From positions 52,524,078 to 52,588,077 of the forward strand of contig OY288241.1 of NCBI GenBank assembly GCA_958450325.1: a stretch of DNA of 64,000 bases, given 5' to 3'. This document shows, one piece after another, positions 32,446-44,391 of the stretch. The DNA is from Agrostemma githago. Taxonomy: Eukaryota; Streptophyta; Magnoliopsida; Caryophyllales; Caryophyllaceae. Both the position numbers and the translations under genes were made by a program. The notes under the pieces are model-generated. The model did not search any database. It saw nothing but the letters and a program-made list of their open reading frames with translations, and had not been told where the DNA came from. Every line of letters starts with the position of its first letter. The first letter of the stretch is position 1.

Positions 32446-33255
32446 AACAAATTAGTTTCAAAAAAAAAAAATTAAATACAAACAAATTCCCTCTTTGCGC
32501 GCTACATCCCGCCTATCCCTCAGCAATTCCAGTAAGTCCCACGCAGCAACACGTCTTCCTCCCCACACCCAAATTAAAATTCATCCATCACCTGAATTTT
32601 GCAGACTCCTTACTCGCTCCGTCCCTAATTTTTGCAGTAAACCAACACCCAAGTTTTCTTCAAAATTCAAATGTGAATTACAAATTTCCCACGCCCAAGT
32701 TTCAGGTTTGTTTTTTTCTCTCCCAATTTTATTTCTGCGCGCGTATTTGCTTCTGATCGGTTGTTGGTGATCGTATTTGCTTCTGATTGATTGATTATTG
32801 TTAGTTTTCTTTTGATTGATTTAGTTGAACAGATGAAATGTGGACTGTAGGTTTTATGCTGTGGAATTCGTTTAATTACCATTATTTGTGTTTAATTGAT
32901 TCATTTGAACGGATGAAGTGTGTATTTCAGGGTTTTTTTTGTCGAGTTTTCTGCTTTTGTTTGGTTGATTTAGTTGAATGGATGAAGTGTATATTTCAGT
33001 TTTAATGCAGTAGAAATCTCTAGCATTGTTTGTTTTTGTTTGATTTGGTACTGGCTTTATGGTTTGTCACTTTGATTTTTGTAAAGTTTTTAATTCACTT
33101 AGATTAGATCAAAATTTCTGAATTGTCCGACAGTTAGGCTCATGATAGATTATGTGAACAACTATTATAATTCCGTATTTAGTCGGTTGATTTGAATAAA
33201 TTATCAATAGTAGTTTGCGAGGCATATGATAATTTTCTTTACACAATTTGTAGAT

Positions 33256-34987
33256 ATGGATCGTAGTTGGATATCATTGTCAAAACTGGGTGACCCTGAG
33301 TATATAGCTGGAGTAAAAGAATTTATGAATTTTGTCGTAAAGAACTCCAGAGGGCGTACTAAGCTACCTTGTCCTTGTTTTAAATGTCATAATTTTCTAT
33401 ATAAAAGAGCCGATGAAATACTTAATCATCTAAGCAAATCAGCTTTTGATGGAACATATACTATTTGGATTTGGCATGGGGAAGATAAGGAAGGAAATGA
33501 TAGGAATAACTTACCTGAAACGCCTAATTTAAATGAGGGTGATAGGATAGAGGATATGTTATGAGAAGTTCAAGAGAAGTTTGATGAAAATCCATCCGAA
33601 TTTCAAACTTTATTATCTGATTCCGAAAAGCCCTTATATGAAGGATGCAAAAAATATACAAGACTATCAAGTGTACTCAGATTATATAATTTAAAGGCAG
33701 CTCATGGTTTGAGTGATACCGGTTTTACTGAATTTCTCGAGGTAGTGAAAGATATGCTACCGGATGATAATGTTATCCCAAGTAGAACATATGAGGCAAA
33801 AAAGATATTATGTTCAATGAGCTTGCTTTATGAGAAAATTCATGCATGCCCTAACGACTGTATATTATATCATAATGAGTACCAATCATTGAAGAGTTGT
33901 CCCATTTGTAATGTCGCACGCTATAAGAAGAAAGGAGTTCCAGCAAAGGTGTTGTGGTACTTTCCCATTATACCACGATTTAAACGTCTTTTTTCGAATG
34001 CAAAAGATGCAAAAAAAATTGACATGGCATCATAATGGTCGAATTAAGGATGATAAACTTAGACACCCAGCTGACTCCCCACAATGGAGGTTTATTGATG
34101 GAAATTTCCCTGAGTTTGGTAAAGAAGTACGTAATTTGCGCCTTGCCTTGTCCACAGATGGTATGAATCCATTCCGCTCTCTTAGTTCGACCTATAGTAC
34201 TTGGCCGGTAGTTTTGGTTACGTATAACCTGCCTCCTTCGTTATGCATGAAAAGAAAGTACATGATGCTTTCCTTGTTGATTTCTGGGCCTAAACAACCA
34301 GAAAATGACATCGATGTGTACTTAGCGCCCCTCGTAGATGATTTGAAGATATTATGGGAAACAGGCACAGAAGTTTATGATGCACATAGAAATGAGACAT
34401 TTAACCTTAGAGCAATGCTGTTTTGCACTATACAAGATTATCCTGTGTATGGTAATTTGTCTGGGTATACCGTGAAAGGAAAAACAGCTTGTCCTATTTG
34501 TGAGGCTGGTACCGTGGGAAAGTGGCTGAACTCATCTAGGAAAACTATTTATGATGGGCATCGCCGATTTTTGCCAATCGATCATTCTTACCGAAAGTTG
34601 AAAAAGGCCTTTAATGGGGAACATGAGTTGAATGGACGACCAAGAGTCTTGACGGGTAGAGAGGTGTTTGAAAAAGTGAGAGACATTCAGGTTACCTTTG
34701 GGAGAACCAAGGGATCTACCCTACCCAAACAAGGGTATAAAAAATGTTCTATATTTTGGCGCTTACCGTATTGGCAATTTTTGTTTGTGAGACATTCTTT
34801 GGATGTGATGCATATCGAGAAAAATGTGTGTGATAGCTTAGTAGGTACATTACTAAATATCTCGGGAAAAACAAAAGATGGTATTAATGCTAGAGATGAC
34901 TTGAAAGCTTTGGGGATTAGAAAAGAATTACACATTAGGGACAAGAACAACAAAAAGTGGACTGTGATGGCGTGGCATCTTAAGTGA
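33256..34987 (+). pseudogene. CACTA transposase (TNP2-type), broken
   Basis: It begins MDRSWISLSKLGDPEYIAGV with the transposase-associated domain, including Cys/His residues in KLPCPCFKCHNF. A TGA at 33562 interrupts it. The frame resumes with KYTRLSSVLRLYNLKAAHGL, SLLYEKIHACPNDCILYHN and CPICNVARY, typical of the TNP2 transposase family. A run of eight A at 34011-34018 shifts the frame. It continues WHHNGRIKDDKLRHPADSPQ, LALSTDGMNPF, TACPICEAGT and RHSLDVMHIEKNVCDSLVGT. The end near GIRKELHIRDKNNKKW is cut by the next element. Two lesions plus the truncation make it non-functional. Confidence 0.9.
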
Positions 34988-35266
34988 CTCGAAAGTGGGG
35001 TACGTGAGACACGTGTAAGACATCTAAGTCCTTAGTCTCACATTGGGGGCTATTCTCCGATGGAGTGATTAATCACAGTCACTCCGAGAATCGTACCCTA
35101 CACATTTGTGTTAGGGGAGTCTAACCCGAGTCAAACCGGAGTCGTCTCTCCTCCCGCGCTATTTCCTATGCCTTGGTGAATTTGAGTTCCGAAGCAACTT
35201 TACTGATTACGCGGTATTCTTACAGACAGGCCACCGCAAACCAGACATCAAAAGATACAAGGAACT

Positions 35267-36085
35267 TTGGACGAACTGAAGGCCGCGCTGGCCAAGATGG
35301 AAACTCAATTGACTACCATCCAGACTGACCAAGCGACCTTGGCCACCCGTCTAAGTGCCGTGGAGAAATGGACTCCTCCTCATGGATCTGAGCCCACTGG
35401 GCCCATAGCTGAACTAGTCAGCGCTGTTCGCAGGCTCGAGGAACAAGTTCACCTGTCAACAAACAACTCGATCCACACTGAGATTGCTCGTTGTTATTCA
35501 CCCCTGAATGATGAACTGCCCGACAACTTCGACCTTACGGGCATACCAATGTCTGAGGGTACCGAAGAACCGGTCCACCACATCCGAGCTTTCAAAGAAT
35601 TTATGGTCGTCAAGGGGGTGAAGTCCACCATGTTCAGACACTTGTTCGCTTCTTCCCTTGAAAAGCACCCCAAAGCCTGGTACTACAGGCTCGATTCCAA
35701 GAAATACCCGACTTGGGATGACATGGCAACAGAGTTCGCTCGGAATTATGCTGATAATACCGAGATCCAGACTACAATACGTACTCTGGAAGTGATGGCC
35801 CAAGAGCCCAAAGAAGGGTTCACTAAATATCTTCAAAGGTGGAGGGCCGAGAGTGTAAAGTTGGTAGACAAGTCCAACGAGAAGACACTAGTGGAGGCGT
35901 TCATCAACAACCTCCTACCTTCTTACCGCGTCCATCTTAGGTATGCCGGCATTTCAAACTTTGCCGTGCTTACCGAAATGGGCATTAGGATTGAAGACGA
36001 TCTTCGACATAATGAAGATCTGAGTGAAGCTTCTACTGAAGGCTATACTGGACATCAACTCGAGTCCGTAGAAGCCGACGACTAA
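35267..36085 (+). CDS. Tat-type gag, capsid part
   Basis: A 272-codon frame with a heptad-like N-terminus (LKAALAKMETQLTTIQTDQA) followed by the retrotransposon gag core: HIRAFKEFMVVKGV, FRHLFASSLEKHPKAWYYRL, YPTWDDMATEFARNYAD, EGFTKYLQRWRAESVKLVDK and NLLPSYRVHLRYAG. The conventional start is uncertain because the frame is open further upstream and no ATG stands at 35267 (it is TTG); an AG acceptor-like TTCTTACAG lies just upstream. The zinc knuckle and all of pol are missing after the stop at 36083. The protein would assemble particles, possibly helped in trans by full Tat elements. Confidence 0.8.
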   Translation: MDELKAALAKMETQLTTIQTDQATLATRLSAVEKWTPPHGSEPTGPIAELVSAVRRLEEQVHLSTNNSIHTEIARCYSPLNDELPDNFDLTGIPMSEGTEEPVHHIRAFKEFMVVKGVKSTMFRHLFASSLEKHPKAWYYRLDSKKYPTWDDMATEFARNYADNTEIQTTIRTLEVMAQEPKEGFTKYLQRWRAESVKLVDKSNEKTLVEAFINNLLPSYRVHLRYAGISNFAVLTEMGIRIEDDLRHNEDLSEASTEGYTGHQLESVEADD

Positions 36086-36564
36086 TGACAACATCATCCG
36101 AGAGTCCAGATCTGATTTAAGTTCGAGTCTGAGTCCGAGTCTAGGATGTGCTATTCCCTCCAAAGTCAAAGTCAGAGTCAGAGTCAGGGTCAATTGTATT
36201 CCGTCCCCTTTTCAAAATTCAATAAAATCAAGCTTTCAATATTCTATTTCTCATATCTACTTTCCTTATGTGTTTCCGAGAACATGATGAATATCGTCAT
36301 ACACTGTGAGCACACGCACGTGACTATTATAGGCACATCTATAATGACTGCAGAAAACCGAGCCCGTGTTTTCCTTTTACCTATTCCATGTCTGGTATAG
36401 AAAGCCACAAAACTACACTTAGCAGGAGCGGTATCAAATTCCTATGACAAATCTGGATAGTCTCCTAGTTTGGGTTCAAGACGGGAGGCAAGCTCATTTC
36501 CCACAATAAACACCCATCCAATAAGATCAACCAACCCCTACCTTAGGTGTTAGTCTGACCAACA

Positions 36565-36770
36565 TTCAAAACACCCATGACTGGGGCTGAGAGGTCAACC
36601 AACAAAAATTCAAAAAAACCCATGACCGGGGCTAAGAGGTCAACCAACAAAAATTCAAAAAAACCCATGACCGGGGCTAAGAGGTCAACTAAAAATATTC
36701 AAGATCCCATGACCAGGGCTAAGAGGTCAACCAAAAAATGTTAAAGAACACATGACCGTAGTGAAAACGG
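36565..36770 (+). repeat. Tandem repeat of 42-46 bp in the Tat 3' region
   Basis: About five units centred on CCCATGACCGGGGCTAAGAG followed by GTCAACCAA. The CATGAC word occurs near 36574, 36620, 36665, 36708 and 36750, and the last unit is degenerate. Arrays of this kind are known from the variable 3' untranslated parts of Tat/Ogre elements and can seed satellites. The flanking stretches 36086-36564 and 36771-38177 hold no gene I can support. Confidence 0.8.
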
Positions 36771-38177
36771 TCAAATTCAAAATTATCAATGCTCGTACCA
36801 TCCAATAGGGGAGAAACAATCAAGCTGGTCAGCTAACACCACATCTAGCCTTCCCACATTACAACCCTCAAGACCTTCTCGAGACCTAGGCTAGAGACAG
36901 CCCGGAATTTTGAGGATTCAAGCTCCATAGGATACACCCTAACCATTAGGGCCAGACATGGAAATCAGATCCCGCATTATTATACCTACCCCGATCGAAG
37001 TCCGAGTCATTTTTACTCGACTTCCCCATTTCCTACCACATTGCAATACCCTACCCTCGAAGCCTTAGCTCCACAAAATCGAGCTCCAGATTTCGAATCA
37101 TCAAGGCCACTTGTGACCTAGCACCACATTTCCAAAATCATCCAAAACCAGTTACCAACACCAAACACGGGAACTCAACCTGCGGTCGGCATAGAACATG
37201 CCCAAATAGTTCACACCACCTCTGGGGGCTACCCCGGAGAACGCTCACGGTCACAGGATCAATATCCTAACCATTCTAGCCCTTTGATCAAGACATCATT
37301 GGGAATGCACCTAGCCTACACCATCGATATGGCTAGTTACACACAAAGTCCTATTAGACTAGGCACCATAATATATCTTTCTACACTGAACTACGACTTG
37401 GTTTGATTTCACTACGCGTGAATACGTAGGCAGCCTTTCAACAGAGGCACAACCACTCACATTGACACACATTCAAAAAGTGCCATCATTCCAGTCACGA
37501 CACCATCATGTTCTCAACATCTAGCTTTGTCGTCCTGGGGGCTTCTCCTAGGCGGGAAACCTCCATCCGCTCACAAAATCAAAAAAATCTAGCCTCTTTT
37601 CTACAGTGTGTCCTAGTACTCGGCTCAGTCGAAGACGAGAATCTGTCAGGACTCGAAGCAATAACCATTTTGGACTGTACCCTAAAATCAAAAATCCAGA
37701 AGGGCACCGGACTAAAACAGTCTCATTACAGACTACTGCAGTCCCCCTATAACAGATCATTCCCATGTTGCCACTCGCCTAGGCTACGGGATAGCGCAAG
37801 TCGAAAGTCTTGTTAGGTGGCCCACCCCCCTACCGAGTGACGGTCCAACCCCTCGAGAGTCCAGTCGTGTCTGTCAACTCGTCCGGTCACGTCCAGAGTC
37901 GAGTCTGTCGGTAGGCCTCTCTCTTCAAATTCCACTTTGAAATTTACAAAACTTAGCCATTTGAGAAAATCCTTTTTGACAAGGTCAAATTTCGGTCTAT
38001 TTAAACTGCAAATTTCTTTCCTAAAATTCTTTAGGCTCAAAATTTCAAAAATCAAAACTTTCAAAAATTCAAAAAGCATTTTTCCCCAGCGCAAGTCATT
38101 TTACTACCTACGTGTTGCATGCACTTTATGTGACTTATACAGGTACGACTCAAGCAGGACATACAACCCGCTAAATC

Positions 38178-38369
38178 TCCCCAGCGGAAGCCCAAGGCGG
38201 CATTTTCTCTCGAATCAACACGGGATGGGCCCATATACAGGCGCACCCGGGACTTATACGACAAGTCCAATTCCCCAGCAGATAGCCCGAGGCGGCATTT
38301 TCCCGGAATAGCACGGGATGGGCCTACACACAGGCACACCCAGGACTTATCCGACAAGTCCGAATCCCC
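38178..38369 (+). repeat. Two tandem units of about 96 bp
   Basis: Units start with CCCCAGC at 38178 and 38273. They share GAGGCGGCATTTTC-like, CACGGGATGGGCC and GACTTAT-CGACAAGTCC words. A partial third unit may precede them. This is a second array in the same 3' region. Confidence 0.75.
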
Positions 38370-38529
38370 ACAGAGTTATCATCATCAACTCAGGTATGAC
38401 TTCTAGCTTATGGCTGGCGAGCCCTTCACGCGAGTCTAATGGACTATAAACGACCCGACCGAAAGTCCGCCAGGTTTCAATCCTCGATTGGCCTGGTGGC
38501 TACTCTGACTTTCGCCTTGTCCAAGCCTC

Positions 38530-38546
38530 AGTCAGAGTGGGGGCTC
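38530..38546 (+). other. Polypurine tract of the Tat element
   Basis: AGTCAGAGTGGGGGCTC directly precedes TGTAGACACCC, the LTR start. This fixes the element's strand and shows that the LTR at 38547 is its 3' LTR. Confidence 0.75.
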
Positions 38547-41142
38547 TGTAGACACCCGCATTTTGACTGCCAGGTGTCTATGACAATTTCCAAAAAACAC
38601 CCGATGATGATCGAACGCTAACGTGCTTCTATGCGCTCGGATACGAGCTCAAATCCATTAATCGCTGGCCAACACACTTACAGAGTACAAATCTCACAAA
38701 ATCAACCTCGAATCCAGGTCCAGTGGGCCATTTCCAATCAAATAAGGCTAATTTGGGCCGAAACCGACACCGGAATTAAAACCGACTTTTTGCAATTAGG
38801 TCAACCCCGGTCAAAGTCGTTTCTGAGACACACAAAACAACCCCTCACATCATTAAAAGTCCAAGTCAAACACAAAACCCATCAAACATCCAAAGTCATG
38901 GTCCAAGTCAATGGACCCGTGCAACCCGTTGGGCCACTCGATCGAGTGCCCGACCCACTCGATCGAGTGGGCCAGTTTCGAGCCCGGCTGCAGGCGTGAC
39001 GGACCACTCGACCGAGTTAGCCACCTACTCGGTCGAGTAACCCTAAACCCGGTGCCCTAGCCTTGCCTATATAAGCAACCCCCATGCAATACATTATACA
39101 ACTTTTTACCACTTCAAAAAAACCTTAATCTCTACACACCTTTGAGCAATCATACACATACAACCCTAAGCAATACACTAGCAAAAACCCTAAACCTAGT
39201 TTTAGGAATCAATCCCGAGCCACCATAACTTAACCTTCATTCACCTCGAAGACTCTTGTGGTAAAGCCACGGTTACGAGTTCGATCCGAGACAAGAACAT
39301 GTAGGTTGAGGGTGTCGAAACCCTTTCTTTTCTCCTTCTCTTCCTCACGTCGTCTTCATCTTCTTCTCGCATCCTTTTTTTCGTTTTTTTATTTTGTACA
39401 TTGCATCTTAATATCGATAATACTATTAATACCAAAGCATTAAAATACTTATCGATTTGTGTCGAATAAGAAGGATATCGGAATAAGAAAACACGAATAT
39501 ACAAGTGTACTGCACACAGCGTTGACGGTCGCTTATTCCGGTACCCCGACTATTTGATTATTGAGATAAGTCAACTTAAACAATAATTCGTTATATTTTT
39601 GTCGTCATCATCATTAATCTTGCATTCATCAATTTTTAAAATCAATTTTCAATAAGGGTCGAAGCCCGTTGACGCGGATCCGACATCGAAATAAATCCCG
39701 AGGGATTGTGATGTCGATTCCAGCAAATCTAGTCAATTTAATTCAATCAATTCAATTTTTCGTTGATGCTAACGTAGATGTCACGTTATAATTATGACAC
39801 TACGAACGCGGAGAGAAATTCATGTCGTCTTGGTTGACTTAAAACGACTCAAGTCAATTTTCTTTATTTTTTCCGCTCTAGTATTCCATATCGATTCAAT
39901 AATCGAATATGGGATACGACGAGCATTCAAATTTAGAATCGGGTATAAATTCAAACAATATTTATATTCGGTTCAAGCAAATCTATGATTTATAAAAAAA
40001 CCGGATCGAGCATAAGTCATACAATATTTATGCTCAATTCGGTAAAACTGTCGAATTATCAAAAATCAAGAGCAATTTCGAAGTCAATTCAATTTGCAAG
40101 CGAATTACAATTCGTACAGGGGGCACTCGACCGAGTGCCTAGCCCACTTGGTCGAGTGGCACCCCAAAATCGGATCAGAATACTTACTGCGACCCCCACT
40201 CGGTCGAGTCTCACAGTGACTCTGTCGAGTGGCCATGTACTCGACCGAGTTGGCCAATAACTCGGACGAGTACGGTCTGAAACACCAAACAGAAACCTTT
40301 TTTAGAGGTTCACTCGATCGAGTCCATCGACCACTCGATCGAGTGGCCTCATCACGACCAAAACCGTGAGTCGAACATTCTTCTTTTTTCTAAATTCGAT
40401 AGTATTTTACGACTTAGGTCAACATGTGTCCAATTAATCACGTGTATACTATCTTTTCAAACCATGCATCATCTCGGTTGTATCATTCAATTTAATTCAA
40501 TATTCGCACAAACCGTTATTATTCGTTATCTCGTTACTAACAGTTTGCTTGTTTCTTTGATCAATTTTTATCGTTTGTTTTATTTTACTAAAATGAACCG
40601 ACATGCTAAAATTCAACTTCGACGTTAGAATTAATTGCATTAAATTGACTTAGAAACCCTTTTCAATTCCATTCACATGTTTAGGGAAAATAATCTTTGC
40701 ATATCATTTTCCCGTTCAACTAATGCGCGTATTGGAAAGTCATTCGAATTCTTAGTAGAGGCCGCTAATGTGCGGGCGGGGTTGGGTGTCCTTTGTGGGC
40801 TTCCCAACACGTACCCTCACCCCTTACTCAGAACCTCGGTTTCTGGATGCCCGAAAGCGTTGGCGCACGAGAGTCATTCAATACACAATATCCGATAATG
40901 TCGGTATTGGTATCAAATGCAAAGGGACGAGCCCAATAAACTCTGACATCGGAAATGGGCCGTATTTTGTATACGGACCACTACGACATAGAGTGGGCTC
41001 GTATGGTTCCGAATAACCACAAAATTCAGTGGCGACTCCACATAGACCTAAATTTCAATTCGATCCATTCTCATATGGAGATTCATTCGCCTCCCCAAAC
41101 CCGCACGTGGCCGCGTCGGAGTGGACCTATGTCATGTCCACA
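38547..41142 (+). repeat. 3' LTR of the Tat element (2596 bp)
   Basis: It runs TGTAGACACCC...ATGTCCACA and aligns with the solo LTR at 779-3109, but has two extra palindrome-bearing blocks: 38925-39040, upstream of TATATAAG (39068-39075), and 40120-40350. It is followed by CATCC, which could be one copy of a target duplication; its partner is lost. Confidence 0.92.
38935..39075 (+). promoter_or_regulatory. Palindrome cluster and TATA box of the Tat 3' LTR
   Basis: Perfect palindromes CACTCGATCGAGTG (38935-38948) and CCCACTCGATCGAGTGGG (38954-38971) and two variants (ACTCGACCGAGT and ACTCGGTCGAGT near 39005-39035) end about 30 bp before TATATAAG (39068-39075). The matching LTR at 60229 has the same arrangement, while the LTR at 779 has none. 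They may be binding sites or hairpin-forming, CpG-rich methylation targets. Confidence 0.55.
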
Positions 41143-41147
41143 CATCC

Positions 41148-41857
41148 AAAAACCGAAAAGCCTTTATTGCATTAGTTTCCATATCCTGCAATTCAGAATT
41201 GTGCGGATCAGAGTGCAGTTGTTGTTGCACCTCATGTAGAGGTATCTCCGCAATTCTTGCAGCTTGTTCAATGTTGTCAAACTCTTCTTTGTTAAGTAGC
41301 CTAAATTCTTTCTTGAGTAATTTGAATTTTCTCACTAGCTGATACATGGTAATACCATTAACGCTACTATTCCACACATGTTGTACAGTAGTAAGAAACT
41401 TATCACTTCTACTCCACATGTTGAAGTAGAGAAATCGAGCCTTCCTTTTAGAATTATTTAACCAAAGATCCACTACACATGGGCGGTGGTCATAGAGACC
41501 TTCAGGAAGAAAAGAAATACTACCAATAGGACCATTAAGAAGCCACTCATCATTAGCTAAAATCCTATCAATTTTACTGTAAACTCTGCTATTACCTACT
41601 TGTTTATTAGTCCACGTGAAAAACGCCCATGTAGCTATCAGATTAGTGATACCACACCTACTAATCCAATTTTGGAACTCTTGCACCTCATTCAACATTA
41701 CAGTAGACCCAATCCTTTCATCTAGGTGTAAGACATTATTAAAGTCGCTCATCACCATCCATGGACCATTCACTTGGTGATGCATATCAACAAGTGATTG
41801 CCACAACTGAAGTCTGTCATTATGTTTATTAAAGCCATAAACCAAGGATAGCACCCA
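41148..41857 (-). pseudogene. LINE C endonuclease and linker fragment
   Basis: A 240-codon minus-strand frame with the middle and end of a LINE endonuclease: PWMVMSDFNNVLHLDERIGS, FTWTNKQVGNSRVYSKIDRI and LYDHRPCVVDLW, followed by the linker FKLLKKEFRLLNKEEFDNIE. The catalytic GDFN and SDHS motifs appear as SDFN and YDHR. It differs from LINE A and LINE B. It is cut on the right near 41857 and on the left by the Tat LTR end at 41142. The rest of this LINE is not found on the other side of the Tat element, which argues for a rearrangement. Confidence 0.82.
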
Positions 41858-42240
41858 GCTAAAATCAGTTAATTTTCTTTTGCTTTTTCATCAAATGAAA
41901 CTCCATTAAGATCTTCCCTTCCACTAGCTTATTAACAGCTGACCTATGATTTATTGTAGAGTTTGCTTTCATTTCGCAAATTTTCGGCATAGATCAACCC
42001 AGCGAGGTAACTTCTTTTATTGAAAATTGCTGCATTTTCTTGTGGTCACTCTTTTCCCTATACTATAGCTATTATATCGTGAATAGTACACAGTTGATGC
42101 ATCTTTTGGCAAAATTCTGATGACATATGACCTGAAATCATGGGAACAAGATTAGTAGCATCCGACTTCCCTTACCACACATGGCCGGCATGGCCCGGCA
42201 ACATGGGGTCCTTACTCCTTAGTGGCATTGGGGGGTAATA
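41858..42240. other. Unassigned stretch between LINE C and the second Athila family
   Basis: No clear coding frame. Part may be LINE C upstream sequence or the decayed end of an env-like region. No boundary can be drawn. Confidence 0.35.
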
Positions 42241-42490
42241 ATGGCGCTTTGGACGACTACTCGATCTAGATCTTCTCCCAGAGTCGGTTGGTAGTGTGGT
42301 GTGTGTGTTGTGTATTTGTGTGTGGGTTGGGTTGGTGAGTCTTTAAGCATCTATAATTGCATGTCCTTGGGTTAATTTCGTTCTTGTTCCTCTTATTCCT
42401 TGTCATTGTGATTGATTTACCTCTAACATAACTTTGCAAGCTGTCCCACTATTCGATTGTTGCGGCCGAAGCGGCCTTGGTATTGCTCCC

Positions 42491-42607
42491 GGTCTTTAGG
42501 CGACGTGATTACGTCATTGACCTTTTGAAAATCCAAATTATTTTCATTTTTCTCGATTTACTTTTCATTTTTCTTTAATCCCGACTAGGTAATGTGATTC
42601 CACCTAG
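42491..42607 (+). repeat. Two hairpins with ACGTGATTA-type loop
   Basis: At 42491-42522 the loop ACGTGATTA (42503-42511) is closed by a short imperfect stem with GGTC and GACC outer arms. At 42585-42607 the loop ATGTGATTC is closed by CTAGGT and ACCTAG. The first loop is identical to that of the three hairpins in the minus-strand Athila element and sits at the same place relative to the downstream AGGA hairpin. Confidence 0.6.
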
Positions 42608-42757
42608 GCCCACCACCCTTTTATCGCTTTCTTTTCGTTATTTTCTTTTCTTTTCCAAAAATTTCAAAAAATCCGAAAACATTTGAAAAATCATAAAAAT
42701 CCAAAAAGATTTTTCTTATTTTTCTTTTTCGTCTTTTTGGTTCTTCCCTTACTTATC

Positions 42758-42791
42758 CATTGAGGACAATGTACAGTTTTAGTGTGGGGAA
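42758..42791 (+). other. AGGA-loop hairpin and upstream polypurine-like motif
   Basis: CATTG-AGGA-CAATG (42758-42771) is followed after nine bases by AGTGTGGGGAAGG. Matches the element at 15081-15114 in order and spacing. Confidence 0.6.
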
Positions 42792-44391
42792 GGGATTTAC
42801 TATCTTTTATTTTCTCAAAAAAAAATTCCAAAAAACCATAAAAATTTGAAAAAAAATTCCAAAAAGCCAAAAATATTTTCCTTTTCTTTTCCCTTTTCCT
42901 TTCTCGTTTTTGTTATGTTTTTGTGTCCTTTGTACGGTCTTGTTCTCTACCCTTACAGGATAACCACCACCTTGATAGCACAAGATGAGGAGATTAAGGA
43001 AGAAACCCGCGAGGTAACTTCCTTCCTTTTTGCTTTCTTCTTTACTCTTGTAGAGGAGTTAGGTTATTGCTATTGGGAGGCTCTCGAAGATGAGCATTTT
43101 GGGTGTTGTGGTTGATTGTGTGCTTGTAAGTCAATGGAGTATGGAGTACATGACTTTACTTGTGTTTTCTTTTATTTCCCTTTTCTTTTTCTTGTGTTTC
43201 TTTTGTCTTTGTATAGTGTGTCTAGGATTAAAAACTCTTCGAAAACCCAATTGCAAACTTATTACAAGAGTTTACATTCCATTGTAGATAACCCATTGTA
43301 GGTTTTGGACCTTAATCTAGTAGAATGACTCTAAATCAATGAACTTGTAGATCCTTTAGCTTGAATCCACCTTTTCTACTAGAGGTTTACTTCGGGGTTT
43401 GCACTTGACCACTTTGACCACCCATGGAGGAGTTAGGCCTTAGTTTTCGCATCCCGTTTTCTAGGTGACCTTGCTCGAATGACCATTGCACCTTTAGACC
43501 AAATTCTTTCCGCCTTTTTGTGGGTTATCCGAGAATGGCGCGCATTCTCGATTACCTATTTTTCCTCCACCTATACATTATCACAATAAGTTTACACAAA
43601 AATAACCTCCAAGCTTGGTTTCAAACCACAACAAAGAGCTAAAAAGGGCAAACCAAAACAAGAGAAAAGGGCGCAAAAATATGAAAAACAAGGGAGAGAA
43701 AAGGAGCTTCAAATGAAAATCGTATCATCAAAAACATCTTTAAAAAAAAAGCCCTTGATCGATTCGTCGCCGTGAAGTGCCTACTAGAGTACCGAGTCCC
43801 GAGGTAGAAAGATAGCGGTGATTAGTCGATCCACCCAAAAAATTGTAAACACTCGGCCTTTTTGTTTGGGCTAATTTTGAAAATTCGAGTTTAGAACGAT
43901 CCTCTTGGCCTAGCCAAAGAGAGCGGGATTGCACCTACCTACAATGTCGAAAAAATCCATGGTTCACTTTTTCCACCCCGTTTAACACCATGTCGTACCC
44001 TCTTTAGAAGATTAGGAGGACCTAGCTAAGTCAACAACATCTTTATTGCTTTAATGTCATAGTATTAGGCTTTGGTCTTTGTCTACATGGGTGATTTATC
44101 TTGGAAGTTTTTGATTGTTTTAGGTTAGTAATCGGTGTCTTCCCCGCCGTCTCGATGAGGGATTCGGTTTTTTATTTTTGCTGTGGATGCGTCTACTCTT
44201 TCGTGTTATTTGTTTTTGTGTGTTTAGTCGCCTCCACCATTTTGAGCAAGCCCCAACTTGCCTTGCATGAGAGTACTCTACCTCATGGGTATTCCGATGT
44301 GAGTTGAAGGGACGGAGCGGACCCGTTAATTGCCCCATCGGCTTAGCATAGTCTAGCTAGTAGTAGTAGTTTGTAATTTCTTTTTGGGTCT

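Larger units (their letters stand above)
32168..34987 (+). mobile_element. CACTA (En/Spm) transposon, 5' end and transposase region; 3' end missing
   Basis: It starts with CACTACTACAAAA, a canonical CACTA terminus, preceded by ACT, which would be the 3-bp target copy. The transposase frame lies at 33256-34987. The right terminus TTTTGTAGTAGTG is not found in the window. Just after 34987 the sequence changes into a Tat-type retroelement, so the CACTA element is truncated by insertion plus deletion or rearrangement. Confidence 0.88.
34988..41142 (+). mobile_element. Tat/Ogre-type Ty3/gypsy element lacking pol, 5' end missing, with 3' LTR
   Basis: The order is leader (34988-35266), gag (35267-36085), a long non-coding region with two tandem repeat arrays (36086-38528), polypurine tract (38530-38546) and 3' LTR (38547-41142). 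No 5' LTR or primer site is seen, so the left end is truncated against the CACTA element. No pol similarity is visible between gag and the LTR, which suggests a non-autonomous derivative. The right flank is LINE C. A conserved Tat 3' block with GAATACGTAGGCAGCC occurs near 37420. Confidence 0.85.

Noticed and set aside
33256..34987. Functional CACTA transposase
   Set aside because: An in-frame TGA at 33562, a frameshift in the A run at 34011-34018 and truncation of the C-terminus rule it out.
36565..36770. Regular repeats with spacers, considered as CRISPR-like
   Set aside because: The units are degenerate and tandem without unique spacers, and the context is a plant retrotransposon 3' region.
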